Shown piece by piece: positions 10,712 through 22,570 of a DNA stretch of 64,000 nt. The number at the start of each line of letters is the position of its first letter. Positions within the stretch are counted from its first letter, which is position 1. The position numbers were made by a program, and so were the translations under genes. The DNA is from Paratinospora sagittata (lineage: Eukaryota; Streptophyta; Magnoliopsida; Ranunculales; Menispermaceae), in contig CM069602.1 of NCBI GenBank assembly GCA_035771175.1, positions 9,799,501 to 9,863,500 on the forward strand, written 5' to 3'. The notes beneath the pieces were generated by a model. That model did not search any database, was not told the origin of the DNA, and saw only the letters and a program-made list of their open reading frames with translations.

Positions 10712-11991
10712 TGACTGTGCAATGAACATTAAAATGTGGTAAATGTGACATTATTTTTTAGGGGATGCAATTTGTGAAATTATTTTTTTTAAGGGTAATC
10801 ATGTCAAAAGCCCTCACTATGGATGTATCTTGCGGCCATAAAGGTGTGTTAGAATAATAAAAGGTAAAATTTTAGTAGAAGTTGGGTAGTAGAAAAAGAT
10901 TAGAAAAAGTAAAACCTTAAAACAAATGTAGAAAATAAGAAAAAGAAATTGGAGAAAGAAGACTCTCACTCTCGTTGCAGACGTTGAAGATGAAGACGAC
11001 GCTTTTCTGTAAATGGAAAGAAAAGAAGATAAAAGAAGTGATGCTGCAGGAGAGAGAGTAAAAAATAAATAAAAAGAAGTTTTTACCGCCCAGCACGTGG
11101 CTGGGTAAAAACCAGCCACGGCTGGGACCATGTGTGTGGCTACATGAGCTGCACACGTGGACATCATAAATAAAATTAAAAAATTAAAAAATTATGTGTT
11201 TATATAATGTATAAACACATTACATAAATATTAATACATTACTTTACATTGTAACACAATTAAATTATATCATGATATTCAGATATCATGATTAATACAT
11301 GAAATTATAAAAGATAGTAATGTTTTGGGCGTGACATATTAACTCGTTATTAATATTAAATATATTAATTGTAAAGCGGATATGAATATGTCCTATTAAA
11401 GGCATATATATATCAATACACACAGGTTATATATGTACGAATAGATTCCACTCTATAACATATATATTTACAAACATACATATATATATATATTATATGA
11501 ACGTTTGTAACTATATATAAATACATAAAATTTTTAACAAATAAACCACACGCAGGTGATAATTTAAATAAATAATAATAGTAATAGGAAAATATTTATA
11601 TTAAGTAAGGTATAATTATTATATTTTCTATCTTGTATTGTTGTGTAAGACTATGAATGATGGGGATTGAGTGAATAAGAAATTTTAGTTTTAGCCATAC
11701 TTTGGATGAAATGAGATATTCACAATACGTGTTGGAATTGAAATATATGAATTTAACCATATAATTATGAAAGTACACCCCAATGCTATTTATGAAACTA
11801 TCTTTTGTAAGTAAATCAAGATTGGGAAAATTCTATTGCACAAACACCTAGAACCTAGGTGGAAACCTAAATAGATAAATGAGGATTTAATTTGAGTATT
11901 ATTAATTTTGTAACAAAATGTCAATACATACCAAAAGTCAAAATAGAGCCGAACAATCAAAGTACTACTAATCTCAATTCAGAATGAACGG
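10712..11991. other. AT-rich noncoding stretch
   Basis: I see no gene. The minus-strand frame at 10817-11167 is low-complexity and hydrophobic with no recognisable domain. From about 11160 the sequence is strongly AT-rich with short TA runs (11400-11530). The last bases, ...gaacgg, form the left target duplication of the solo LTR at 11992, so the end of this stretch was once continuous with the gypsy gag region at 14976. It may therefore include the leader of that element, but I find no LTR end or PBS here. Confidence 0.5.
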
Positions 11992-14970
11992 TGTGACGCC
12001 CCGAAAATTATTTTATCTAGCCCATAACCTAATTGTATTTTTGCCCAAACTCTATGTGTTGTCTTGATATGTTTGGTGTTTGTTTGATGATTGTTTAATG
12101 TTTGTATAGTTGATGCTTGATAATGTATATAAATATATGTATCATAAATTGTATATGAGTCATGTTAAATTAAAGTATAATGCATATGTTATGATTTATG
12201 CATGGGCTCATTAAACCATGAATTGATATGGGTTATGATTGATTGAATAAAAGGATAAATAAAATTGAAGATTTGGTGTATTAAGTGGATTGGACATTTA
12301 AAATACATGTGGTTGGTATGGGTAGTATGAGACCAACACATGTGAAGGTTGGTTCATGAAAGTGGACAAGTGTCCAATGCCCACTTCTCTTCTTTAAGGA
12401 AGTGCTAGAATGAGTGGAGGGAATCAAGGAGAGAATCAAGGAGAGAATTAAGGAGAGAATCAAGGAGGGAATCAAGGAAGTGCTAGAAAGAGGTGAGTGG
12501 AGAGAAAGAAAAGAAGAGAAAGGAAAGAAGAAGAGAAGGAAGGAGAGAGTTGCAGGAGAAAGATCCCTGCGACGTCTCCATCAAAGAGGTGGATCTTTGG
12601 AATATACGGTCAGATTGAGCTCAAATTTTATCAGCACATTCGTAGCTTATGGTTCTTCATTCTGGTCGGTGGAGATCTTGATCACAGGTTTCGTCTAAGA
12701 GATCTAACCTCTCAAACAAAGCTGGTCGGAAAGTCTGGATTTCTCGCACCGTTTCTCTCAAACTTATAGATATCCTAAATCTACCGTTAGATGGCTACCA
12801 AATTTGGATATGTGGTTTAAAACTGATATTTATACATTCTGAACGGTGAAGATCTTAATTAGAGGCTTTTTCTGAGAGATATAACCTCTCAAACGAAGCT
12901 GGTCGGAATTTCTGGGTTTCTCATGCCGTTTCGGTCAAACTTACAGATCTCCTCAATCTACGGTTGGATGGATATCAAATTTGGGTATGTCGTTTATAAC
13001 AGATATTTATGTATCCTGAACGGTGGAGATGTTTATAAGTTTAGTATTTTGTGTGATATAGCCATCTGAGTTTGGGTATTTGCAGCAGGAAAGGAGAAAC
13101 TGTCTGATTAGATACTTGTTCATCAAAGATATATATCTTTTCGGTCCACCGTTGGATTGGGCTGATATTTGGACAGAAGGTTTGTTTCTTCACATACTTC
13201 AATATGTACGGTGTATTTTGTGATTACATATTTCTATTGGTAGATTAATACATCTGAACAGAGTATTAAATGAAGAATTGGTAAGGTGCTTGTATTGGAC
13301 CTAAATTTAGAATATGATCTTAGACATTTCCAAATAGCTTGCATGTCAACTATGTTGACCTAGTTGCCATTGTTGATGAACCCATGATGCAAAATCAGTA
13401 ATATACATGGTTGAACATGGTGACCTAGTGTAAATCGACAATATGGCCTAAGTATGGAAAATTTCATATTTTAGGGCTTTTGATGCTTTTGGCCTAGAAT
13501 CATTGAATTGATGCAACTTATGTTTAATTAAGCATGATTAGAGTTGATTATGCTACTGATTTGGTGGTTGTGACCATATCATGGGTTAGGCCTACTTGAG
13601 ATCAAGTGACCCAATTTGGGCATGTTTATGCCTAAAAGAATTGAAAATCAGTATTTTTGATTAATAAAATGGTTTATGTATGAGAACTATGCATTAGAGG
13701 CCTAAGTCATGTGATTTGAGTTGAATGATGGGATTAGATGGGATTTAGGCCTATTGTTTATATGTGGGCTGATTTAGGGTTGATGTGTAATGTCTATGTG
13801 ATTGAGCATAGAAATTGATGTATGTTTCAGGATCTTGATTGGGTTGATTCGGTTTGGTGGTCGTGTGTGGTTAAATACTCTCGCGAGGCTTGGTTGTGAG
13901 TAGACTTCATTTATGATTATATCTTTTATGTCATCATATCACTTATATATATTGTATGTTGAAAGCATGAATGTGTTCTAATATTTTGAATGATGCATTG
14001 ATTTGAGAAAACCTTATGACTTTGGTTGGACCCATCTATCTGGCTAATAGGGGGACTTAACCTTGTCATAAGAGGGTTTTAGGAAAGGAAATGATTGGGA
14101 TCAACGGCACGGTGAAATAGACGTGTACTAGTAACCCAAATAAAAATGATTGGGATCAACGGCACGGTGAAATAGACGTGTACTAGTAACCCAAATAAAC
14201 ATGATTGGGATCAACGGCACGGTGAAATAAACGTGTACTAGTAACCCAAGGCATGTGGAATGTGGATCCAAATTGATAAACTTTTACTTGCATCGAACTT
14301 ATTATAAATGCTTGATATCTATATGTTATGAGCTTTTAATCATGCTACACATTGACATGCATACATGGTTTTTATTGATGAGTATTGATAGCATATTTGA
14401 ATTCTATTCACTGGGCATCGTTGGCTCACCCTCATTTTCCTCTTTCAGGTCCTTCTGTCCCAAATAAGGGCAAAGGAGTAGTCATATCTTGAGGGCCTTG
14501 CCTGCGAGAGAATCCAAGGCCTCGATGTGAGTTGATAGGCATTTTGATTGAATTGTGTTTAAATTATGAAGTACTATATTTTGGATTATGTAATTTTAAC
14601 ACTTACCACATTGTAGTATGGGTGAGTTGGGACTTGTTAGATAGACTATGTGGGCATATGATGGTTTTATTTGTACCCACAATTTTGGACTTTATGAGTA
14701 TGTCAATTTTAATGGACTGTAGGGATTATGATTATTATTTATGGTTCATTTTTTTATGGATTATCTCTTGTCTTGGATGATTAATACGGTGGGTAGTTTT
14801 GTTTAATACCTTTTGATATCATATTGTTGTTTGGGATAAGGCTTGTAGGGTCTCAACCACTTCACGGGAGTTGAGGAGTGGTCGGAGATGCCTACGCCGG
14901 GCGTCCCGCCCCGGCATTCCGCATGCCATTCCCTACGGGGTTTGGTGGTCCGGGGCGCGGGGTCGCCACA
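11992..14970 (+). mobile_element. Solo LTR of the ~3-kb gypsy family (copy 2)
   Basis: The segment starts TGTGACGCCCCG and ends GGTCGCCACA (2,979 bp). It is flanked by the perfect duplication AACGG at 11987-11991 and 14971-14975. It is collinear with copy 1 apart from local repeat differences: a 12-bp array (gaatcaaggaga-like) at about 12419-12478 in place of the 41-bp array, and three ~50-bp units at 14095-14250. It has no internal region and no PBS. It sits just upstream of gag of the forward gypsy element. Confidence 0.95.
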
Positions 14971-14975
14971 AACGG

Positions 14976-15700
14976 AGACTGAAATGACACCACCGACACA
15001 ATTAACTAAGACGAATGCAATGGGTCACACACCCGTAAAAGATCAAACATTACCATTAATGGTAGATGAACAATCAATATCGACACCGTAACAAATGAAT
15101 AAGTCCTTTAAAAACTTTGTAAACTATTTGGACTCTCGAATGGGAGTCACATTGGACCACCATTTGAAAGGTCAACCGTTACATGGTAACACTTCAAGGA
15201 GCGACGAGGATTACCAGACAAAATAAATCACAAAATTCAAAAGATTACAAGCAGTAACATTTGAAGGAAAACCTGACGTGGATTCAGCACAAAAATGGCT
15301 AGATGAAACAAAGAAAACCTTTGAAGTAATGGGAATTCCTGAAAAAAGAAAAGTATTTTTGGCAACATAACAGTTGATAGGACTGACAGCTGCAATGACG
15401 TGGTTGGAATTTGAAGCACTCTTTGTGGAAGAATATTTTCCAAAAGTTGTAAAAAGGCAAAAGCGTCAGGAATTTGCCAAGCTTTAGCAAGGACAAATGT
15501 CAGTACAAAATATTCTCTCAAGTTTGTGGAATTATCAATATTTTCTCTTTCAATGGTTGCCAATTAAAGAGAAAAGGCTGAGAAATTATTTAATGGTTTG
15601 CAACTCGAGTTGAGGTAGGCATTATCTATCATGGAAGTTGACAACTATCGTGAGGTAGTCAATCAAGCCATGCAATATGAGCAAGAACGACAGCAGCAGG
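14976..15700 (+). pseudogene. Ty3/gypsy gag, first segment, interrupted
   Basis: Translation in the + frame gives a degraded retrotransposon gag domain. Recognisable segments are VTFEGKPDVDSAQKWLDETK, then a MTWLEFEALF-VEEYFPK block, then RQEFAKL-QGQMSV, with several in-frame stops and at least one shift. The segment ends in a glutamine-rich stretch, where a 2.56-kb LTR is inserted with duplication GCAGG. The frame resumes at 18266. The element is decayed and cannot make a full Gag. Confidence 0.75.
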
Positions 15701-18260
15701 TGTCACGACGTCCCTGACTTAAGTTGACGTTATGACCGATACAGTATATTATATAATGTACATACCTTTATATAATATAATATAATGTCAGCCTCAGAGA
15801 ACACTTACAACTATTCCTAAATTTTTTAGAAATTTCAGCGGCATCACCCCATAATATGAACATGTCACAAGTTTCTTTATATACCACAAATCAAATCATA
15901 TTTATATAGATATAATCATCCATTCATTTCAAAATAAATAATCATTCCATTGTCACAAGTATTACAATATTCAAAAATACTCAAATACATGCATTGATCA
16001 AACCATATCATCCGCCATTGCTACATGCAAATATATATATATCATAGCCAACTATCTCATAAACCCAAAGTAGCCATCTATAATTCTTTTACCCAAGCAA
16101 CCCATCTAGATGATGATAAATATATAGTGTATGTGATAAATATATCCATATCGAAATAACAACAGTAACCATTTCCTCCAATGAGTACATACATCAAAAG
16201 GCGAGGCTCTAAATCAGGTGACAATCACTATTTAATCTTTCTTTTTTTCCTTTGAGTCTTGACCTGAAAGAATAGAGGAATTAGAGTGAGCAAACAACAA
16301 CTCAATGAATATAGTTCTTGACATGACAATCATATGTATTTAGGAAACATAACATTTCAAAGCAAGTAAAACATTTATCAACCACATATGCACCATTTAG
16401 CAAATAATTCATACACGTTAACAATATTTTTTTTTTCATGAATTTAAATAAAACAATGGAAGTTTTCCACAGAAAACAACCATATTCCTCCTTCATGTAA
16501 TGGAGCCGGTACGAACTCCCTATTATGCACCGATAAGGAGTCTACGCTCAGACCTCACATTACTCAATTCCACAGTCATTTCAAGGATTTCCAATCCTTG
16601 TTAGGATAGTCTTACAGTCAATGAGGTTACGCAAAACCTCATCTGGGGCTAATTCCTAACAAAATGACAATATATTTCATGCTCCAAATGCTAAAATCAT
16701 TTATAAAATGCAAGTCAAAACACAAGGCAATAATATATACCTAACATGCTTAAATTCAAACATTTCATATATATAGAATGTCACACAAAAACCAGAATCA
16801 AAAAATATACTCACAGTGGTTAAGTGATGCTTCTAAGGCAGTGAATACACCAATATCTAGCAAAATGGATCACCAAAATTACTTGTATACCATCATAAGT
16901 TCCAACATAATTACTCCTCAAGGGCATTTATCAATACATTCAATATCCAAACTCAATTACTGCAATATGCAATTCAAGCCATACACAATCATTAAAATCA
17001 ACAAAATAGTATTTAATCTCACTAAAACATCATTATTAGAACTCCAACCTAAAATGTTCAGCATCAAGGTTCTCACAATATCAGTCACCAATATAGCTAA
17101 TTTCCAGATTCAAATACTGAAATCATGAAATTTAAACTACAATAAGTCATTATAATCTATAAAACACCATTTTAATTCACTAAATCATCATTGCAGGAGC
17201 CCTCAACCCCTAGCGGTATCTACAATTGAAATGGAATAATTTCACCATGAAAATACCTCATTTAAGCTAGATTTCAACACCAAAGTATTCACATAAGCAC
17301 ATGGAAACATATATCAATTTATTAAAAATATAGAACATTCCTAAAATTATCTTGTCCACATCGACATGTGTAAAATTAGTCATACTACCATTCTACAACC
17401 TTCAACAGGTATTTTATTGAGGTTTTACATGTTAGCAGAGGCATCCAAAGTCAATTTTACTCACAACACCTTATATTTAGTTATTGAAAATATCAAACCA
17501 TATTCAAAAATTATGATCTTAACCTCAAAATGCCCGGAATCAGCAGATTTATCTTTATACAGTCTCAAACCAGAATTTCATCTGGTTTTAATGGAGTTTC
17601 AAAGGTTTCAAATATCAAATCTAAGGGTTCTAAAGGAATCCAAGATCAAATCTAACTTCTAATAGCTATAAAATTTACAAACTAACAAATAAATCCAATC
17701 TAACCATATATTTAGGGTCCCTACAGCCTAGGAAGTGTTTTCCAACCTTTCTAACCGATTTTCATTCAAGTTGAGTCAAAACCCCAATTTTTGAAAACGC
17801 CGTAAAACGGCTCCCATAGCAAAAATCACTCCAAAAGAAACATTACATCTAGCTTAGATATCAATTTTACAAAGAAATGGAGTGAAAAATAGTTACCGTA
17901 GGTCTCGATTCTGTAAGGATTGTGCGCTCTCTTTTTCTCCTTCTCTTCGTTCTTTCTTCCTTCTTTCTTTCTCTTTCTTTTTTTTTTTTTATTTTTTTAT
18001 CTTCTGTCACGTTTTTAAATGAGAGAATGAGAGATATTAGACATGAGAGATACTCATTTTATAATATCTTATAATATTTTATAATATCAACTATCATTTA
18101 TATAATATTTTATTATCTAATGATAGTATTGCATTTAATAATACAATCTACTTAATTTATATTTGTTTATACACACATATATTTAATTCCTACATACATA
18201 TATGCGTATGTATACGTATCAGTCATCGCAAGTGTATAATTAAAACGACCGGGTATTACA
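15701..18260 (-). mobile_element. Solo LTR of the ~2.5-kb gypsy family, inverted
   Basis: On the + strand it begins TGTCACGACG and ends GGTATTACA; in the element's orientation it starts TGTAATACCC and ends CGTCGTGACA. It is flanked by the perfect duplication GCAGG (15696-15700 and 18261-18265) and sits inside gag. It is the reverse of the LTR at 18807-21380; both contain an aatccttgttaggat element and a ggtgcataa-aaggagttcgta element. The internal frames at 16302-16496 and 16778-17128 have no domains. Confidence 0.92.
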
Positions 18261-18265
18261 GCAGG

Positions 18266-18806
18266 AGCAAAGGAAGAACAGAGGAAAAAGAATAAATAAC
18301 TTTCAAAAACAAGGTAATGTTAGGAAATTTCAACGCGGTGGAATTCCGGCCACCTCGGGTCAAAAACCAACAGGCCAAAGGTTTGAAGCAAACCGGCAAG
18401 GGAGAGCAAAAAATCCAAATCAATTCAACTCAACAAACCAAAGAAACAATAGGAGGGAGCAAGGACAAAAGTCAACACGCACCAACAATCACAAGCACGA
18501 AGAAGGGCAACAGTTGGAACATGGCCAAAATTTTGATCCGAGAAAATGTTACAGGTGAGGATAGGTGGGTCATATTGCTTGAAACTGTTCTCAACCAAAC
18601 CCAGTATTTCACCAGGGACGAACCCAACCCGCGGCAAATCAACAAAACATACCACCACCTTAAAGACCTGTTAATCAAGTGCAAGGCCAACGACAGCAAG
18701 GTCGTACATATGCAGTCACAGGACAAGAATGTGTGGCCAATGCAATAGTGGAAGGTATTTTCCTTTTTTTTAACTCACCGGTATGAGTATTATTTGATAT
18801 TGGATC
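18266..18806 (+). pseudogene. Ty3/gypsy gag C-terminus and start of protease
   Basis: This continues gag after the inverted LTR: a Q/K/N-rich low-complexity tail, then a region resembling the spacer before retropepsin (QECVANAIVEG, near 18727). It ends with the retropepsin motif LFDIGS encoded at about 18787-18806. The next bases are the 18807-21380 LTR, so the active-site loop is split there. Frameshifts are present between the pieces. Confidence 0.65.
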
Positions 18807-20957
18807 TATAACACCCCGTAGTTTTAATTAAATACAAATTGATTAATTTATGTGGTTGATTAATTAAATATGTGGATTATAGTATGATTTAATGAATTAA
18901 TGAATAGTATAATTTAATGAATGAAAGTTAAATATTAATATTAAGATGGGGAAATTGCTTTATTAAGTGAGATGAGGTGCATAGGATCATTTATATATAT
19001 ATATTTATTTATTTATTTATCATCTCCCTCATTTCTAATCTATATCTCTCTCCAAAGTTAAAAAAAAAAAAGGAGAGAGAAGAAAGAAGAACGGAGAAGA
19101 AGGAAGAGGAAAAAGAGGGAGAAACGCGGGATTCGCGTTAAATCGGGACTCGCGATAAGTGATTTTCACTTTAGTTCTTCGTGAAATTGATATCTAAGCT
19201 AGATGTAACGAGTCTCTCGGATTAATTTTTGCTATGGGAGCCGTTTTACGCCGTTTTTAAAATTGGGGTTTTGACCCAACTTGAATAAAAATTTGCTCGA
19301 AAGGTTAAAAAACACTCCCTAAACTGTAAGAGCCCTGAATATGTGGTTAGATTTTGTTTATTTGTTCATTTAAAATTTTTATGGTTGTTGGAAGTTTGTT
19401 GGACGTTAGAGTTTATATTGAAAACCCTTCGAATCATATTAAAACCCGATAAAACTCCAATTTAAGGCTATAGAATGGTAGAATGAACTGTTGTGAGTTC
19501 ATCGATGCTAATTTCATGATTCTTGGAGACCATTTGACAATTTTAGTAAAAATTTACATGTTTCCAATAAATAGTGATGTGAACAATATCATGAATAGTA
19601 CAGTGATTATTTCCAGTTAATAAAATGAAATTGAAATCCAGTGAAACTCCGGTTTGAGATCATAGAATCGTAGAGAACTGAATTTCGGACGTTTTCATAC
19701 TAAGATTGTGATTTTTGGATATGATTTGATATTTTTAGTAACTAAATATATGGTTTTTGTGAGTAAAATGTACTTTCGTGACCTTCGCGGACGTGTAAAA
19801 CCTTAGTAAAATACCTGTTGAAAGTAGTAGAATGGTAGTATGACGGATTTTACACGTGTCGATGTGGACAAAATAATTTTAGGAATGTATTATCTTTTTA
19901 ATAAAATTGATATATGTTCCAGGAGAAAAATAAAACTGAGAACTAGTGGAAATATGAATTGGAAATCTATTTTCACTGTTCTTTCTTGTGAAAATATCTA
20001 GATTGACCACAGAAACGAGATGGTAGTTTATTCAACTGCTTATAAGTCCTAACTTGAGTTGGAATCTAAATTCACAGAATGTGTATAATATTTTTTAGGT
20101 TGATCTTTATTATTAGTGATTTGAAGTGAGTTGAGAAATTGAAGATGTAAATAGATATGAATAAATGAAATTGAATTATGGAGTGGTTGTGACAGGTTGA
20201 GTTAGTTAGATTTAAATTGGAGTTGGACCCGAAGGCGACGGTGATTGTGTTTAAGTTGGAAAGTCTTGTACTGTGAGTATATGTTCTTGATTTGATTCTT
20301 GTATGACATTATATATAAATATATATAAAATGTTTGAATGTAACTATGCTATGTATACATTGGCGCATTGTGTTTTAATTTGCATTTATAAAAGATTTTT
20401 TTAGCATTGAAACATGTGAGACTTGCAAAGGCAAGTTAGTGTCATTTCGTTATGAATTAGACCCGAATGAGTGTTATGCGTAACCTCATTGTCAGTAGGC
20501 CTGTCCTAACAAGGATTGAAGATCCTTGAAATGACTGTGAATTGAGTAATGTGAGGTCCGAGCGTATGCTCCTTATCGGTGCATAATAAGGAGTTCGTAC
20601 CCGCTCCATTACGAGAAGGAGGGAGATTGTGGTTTTAGTGTAAAATGATGCATTGTTTTCTTGAAAAATCATGAAATCTATGTTGTTGACATGTATGCGA
20701 TATTTGTTGAATCATGCATGTGTTTAATAATTGTTTGAAATGAATTTAAATGTCATGTTTTCCTAAATGCATATAGTTGTCATATCAAGAGCTATATTCA
20801 CTGAGTTGTTGATTGCTTACTCCATTTCTTCCAATATTTCAGGTACAGAGTCAAAAGGAAAAAATGAAAGTTAGAGAGTGATCGACTAGTGACCCGAATT
20901 TTTACTTTGTTTATGTATATATGCAGTGAAGTAACGGATTATACTTGTGTTAGTTTG

Positions 20958-20995
<38 letters not shown>

Positions 20996-21380
20996 ATTAT
21001 CATCTAGATGGGATGTGTGAACATATACAAGATAACTTAATATATTGGATTATGAAATACTAATGATGTTGTACATGATTACATAATTATATGGTAGAAA
21101 GAAGAGATGATATGATTTGATAAATGAATAAAATGGAGAATGGCTAGATGTGTGGACGAATTAACTATATATATATAAATGATTTGATTTGTGGTATATC
21201 AGGTAAAAATGTGAATTGTCCATTTTATAGGGAGTGCTGTTAAAATTTCTAAATTTTTTTGAGAATTATTGTGAATGTATGTTGAGGCTGACAATGTATT
21301 GTATACTGTATATAAGTATGTATAGTGTATAATACATTGTGTCGGTCATGACGTCAGCCTACGTCAGGGGCGTCGTGACA
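18807..21380 (+). mobile_element. Solo LTR of the ~2.5-kb gypsy family, forward
   Basis: It starts TATAACACCCCG (an apparent G-to-A change of TGTAACACCCC) and ends CGTCGTGACA, 2,574 bp. Flanks are GGATC at 18802-18806 and 21381-21385. The insertion splits the protease of the surrounding gypsy element exactly at the codons for G-S of the DIGS motif. Near its 3' end it has a (TA)n(TG)n microsatellite. Confidence 0.95.
20958..20996. repeat. (TA)n(TG)n microsatellite inside the LTR
   Basis: About ten TA units are followed by about nine TG units, within the solo LTR 18807-21380. Confidence 0.9.
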
Positions 21381-21385
21381 GGATC

Positions 21386-22158
21386 AACTCATTCATTTGT
21401 CGCCATGTTAGTAGTACAAAACCTATGGCTAGAAGTGGAACCTATGGACACTGAGACAATGGTATGTACCCCTGTAGGTGCGAAGTAGAAATTTCTCAAA
21501 AATACCCGAATTGTGAATTAAAAATGGTAGACAAATTGTTTTGCATCGATTTGTTAGTCATATCGCTAGAAGATTTTGATGTAGAAGATTTTGATGTAGA
21601 AGATTTTGATGTAATCTTAGGCATGAATTGGCTAACACCGGATCATGCAACTGTGGAGGGCCTCAACAAAAGAGTACACATAACTCTTCCAGATAAAACT
21701 ATATTAAAGATTTCAGGATCGAAGTCACGACCACCAAAGCCGATCACCGCGTCACTGTTCGAACAACGATCCTGGGGCGTACAATTGGAAGATTTCCTAC
21801 ACGAGGAAGAAAAGGAAACTGTGCAACCTCTCACACTAAATGAAATTAGTGTGGTACAGGAATTTCCTACTGTATTCCTAGAAGATTTACTGGGACTACC
21901 ACCAGTACGAGAATTTGATTTCAAAATCAAACTTTTTCTAGAAACCAATTTAATGTCTATTTTACCGTATCGAATGGCTCACACCGAACTAGAGGAACTG
22001 GACAAACAACTCAGAGAATTAGAAGGAAAATTATTTATCAGAAAAAGTACCTCACCTTGGGGATCTTCGGTATTCTTCGTAAAGAAAAATGATGGTTTTT
22101 TACGAATATGCGTAGATTATTGAAAATTAAAGAGTGTTACAATTAAGAATAAATATCC
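21386..22158 (+). pseudogene. Ty3/gypsy protease remainder and N-terminal reverse transcriptase
   Basis: This continues the protease after the LTR (NSFVAMLVVQNLWLEVEP), then the C-terminal protease motif ILGMNWL with a local triplication before it. A linker (ISVVQEFPTVF) leads into [18 protein letters not shown], then the SPWGS-FFVKKNDGFLRICVDY block, then a TGA stop at 22122-22124 and VTIKNKYP. The RT ends there because another LTR starts at 22159. The matching minus-strand copy is at 41801-42420. Confidence 0.9.
21569..21613. repeat. 15-bp tandem triplication in protease
   Basis: The unit gaagattttgatgta occurs three times in a row, adding two extra EDFDV pentapeptides before ILGMNWL. It is in frame. 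Confidence 0.9.
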
Positions 22159-22494
22159 TGTAACATTCCGTACTTAAAGTTAATGTATTTGATTGATGTA
22201 TATGTATATTGAGGTATATAATATACGTATACATACGTAGGAGGTCAAATGTATGCATGTATATGAATACATGTGAAATCTATGAATTGAGTTATGAATG
22301 AAATTAAGAGAATTGAATGATAAAAATTAATTGAAATTATGTGGGGGTTGGTTAATTAAATGATGGGTAAGAATTAAATAAAAATAAATAAAGAAAAGGA
22401 GTTTTTTATTAAAGAAAGATGAGGTGCATGGAATCCAAATAACCTTGATGTTCATCTTTTAAGCTTTAAAAGCCAACGTTTTAAAATTAGAAAG

Positions 22495-22570
<76 letters not shown>

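Noticed and set aside
10817..11167. 116-codon minus-strand hydrophobic frame
   Set aside because: F/S/L-rich composition from A/T-rich DNA; no signal or conserved motif.
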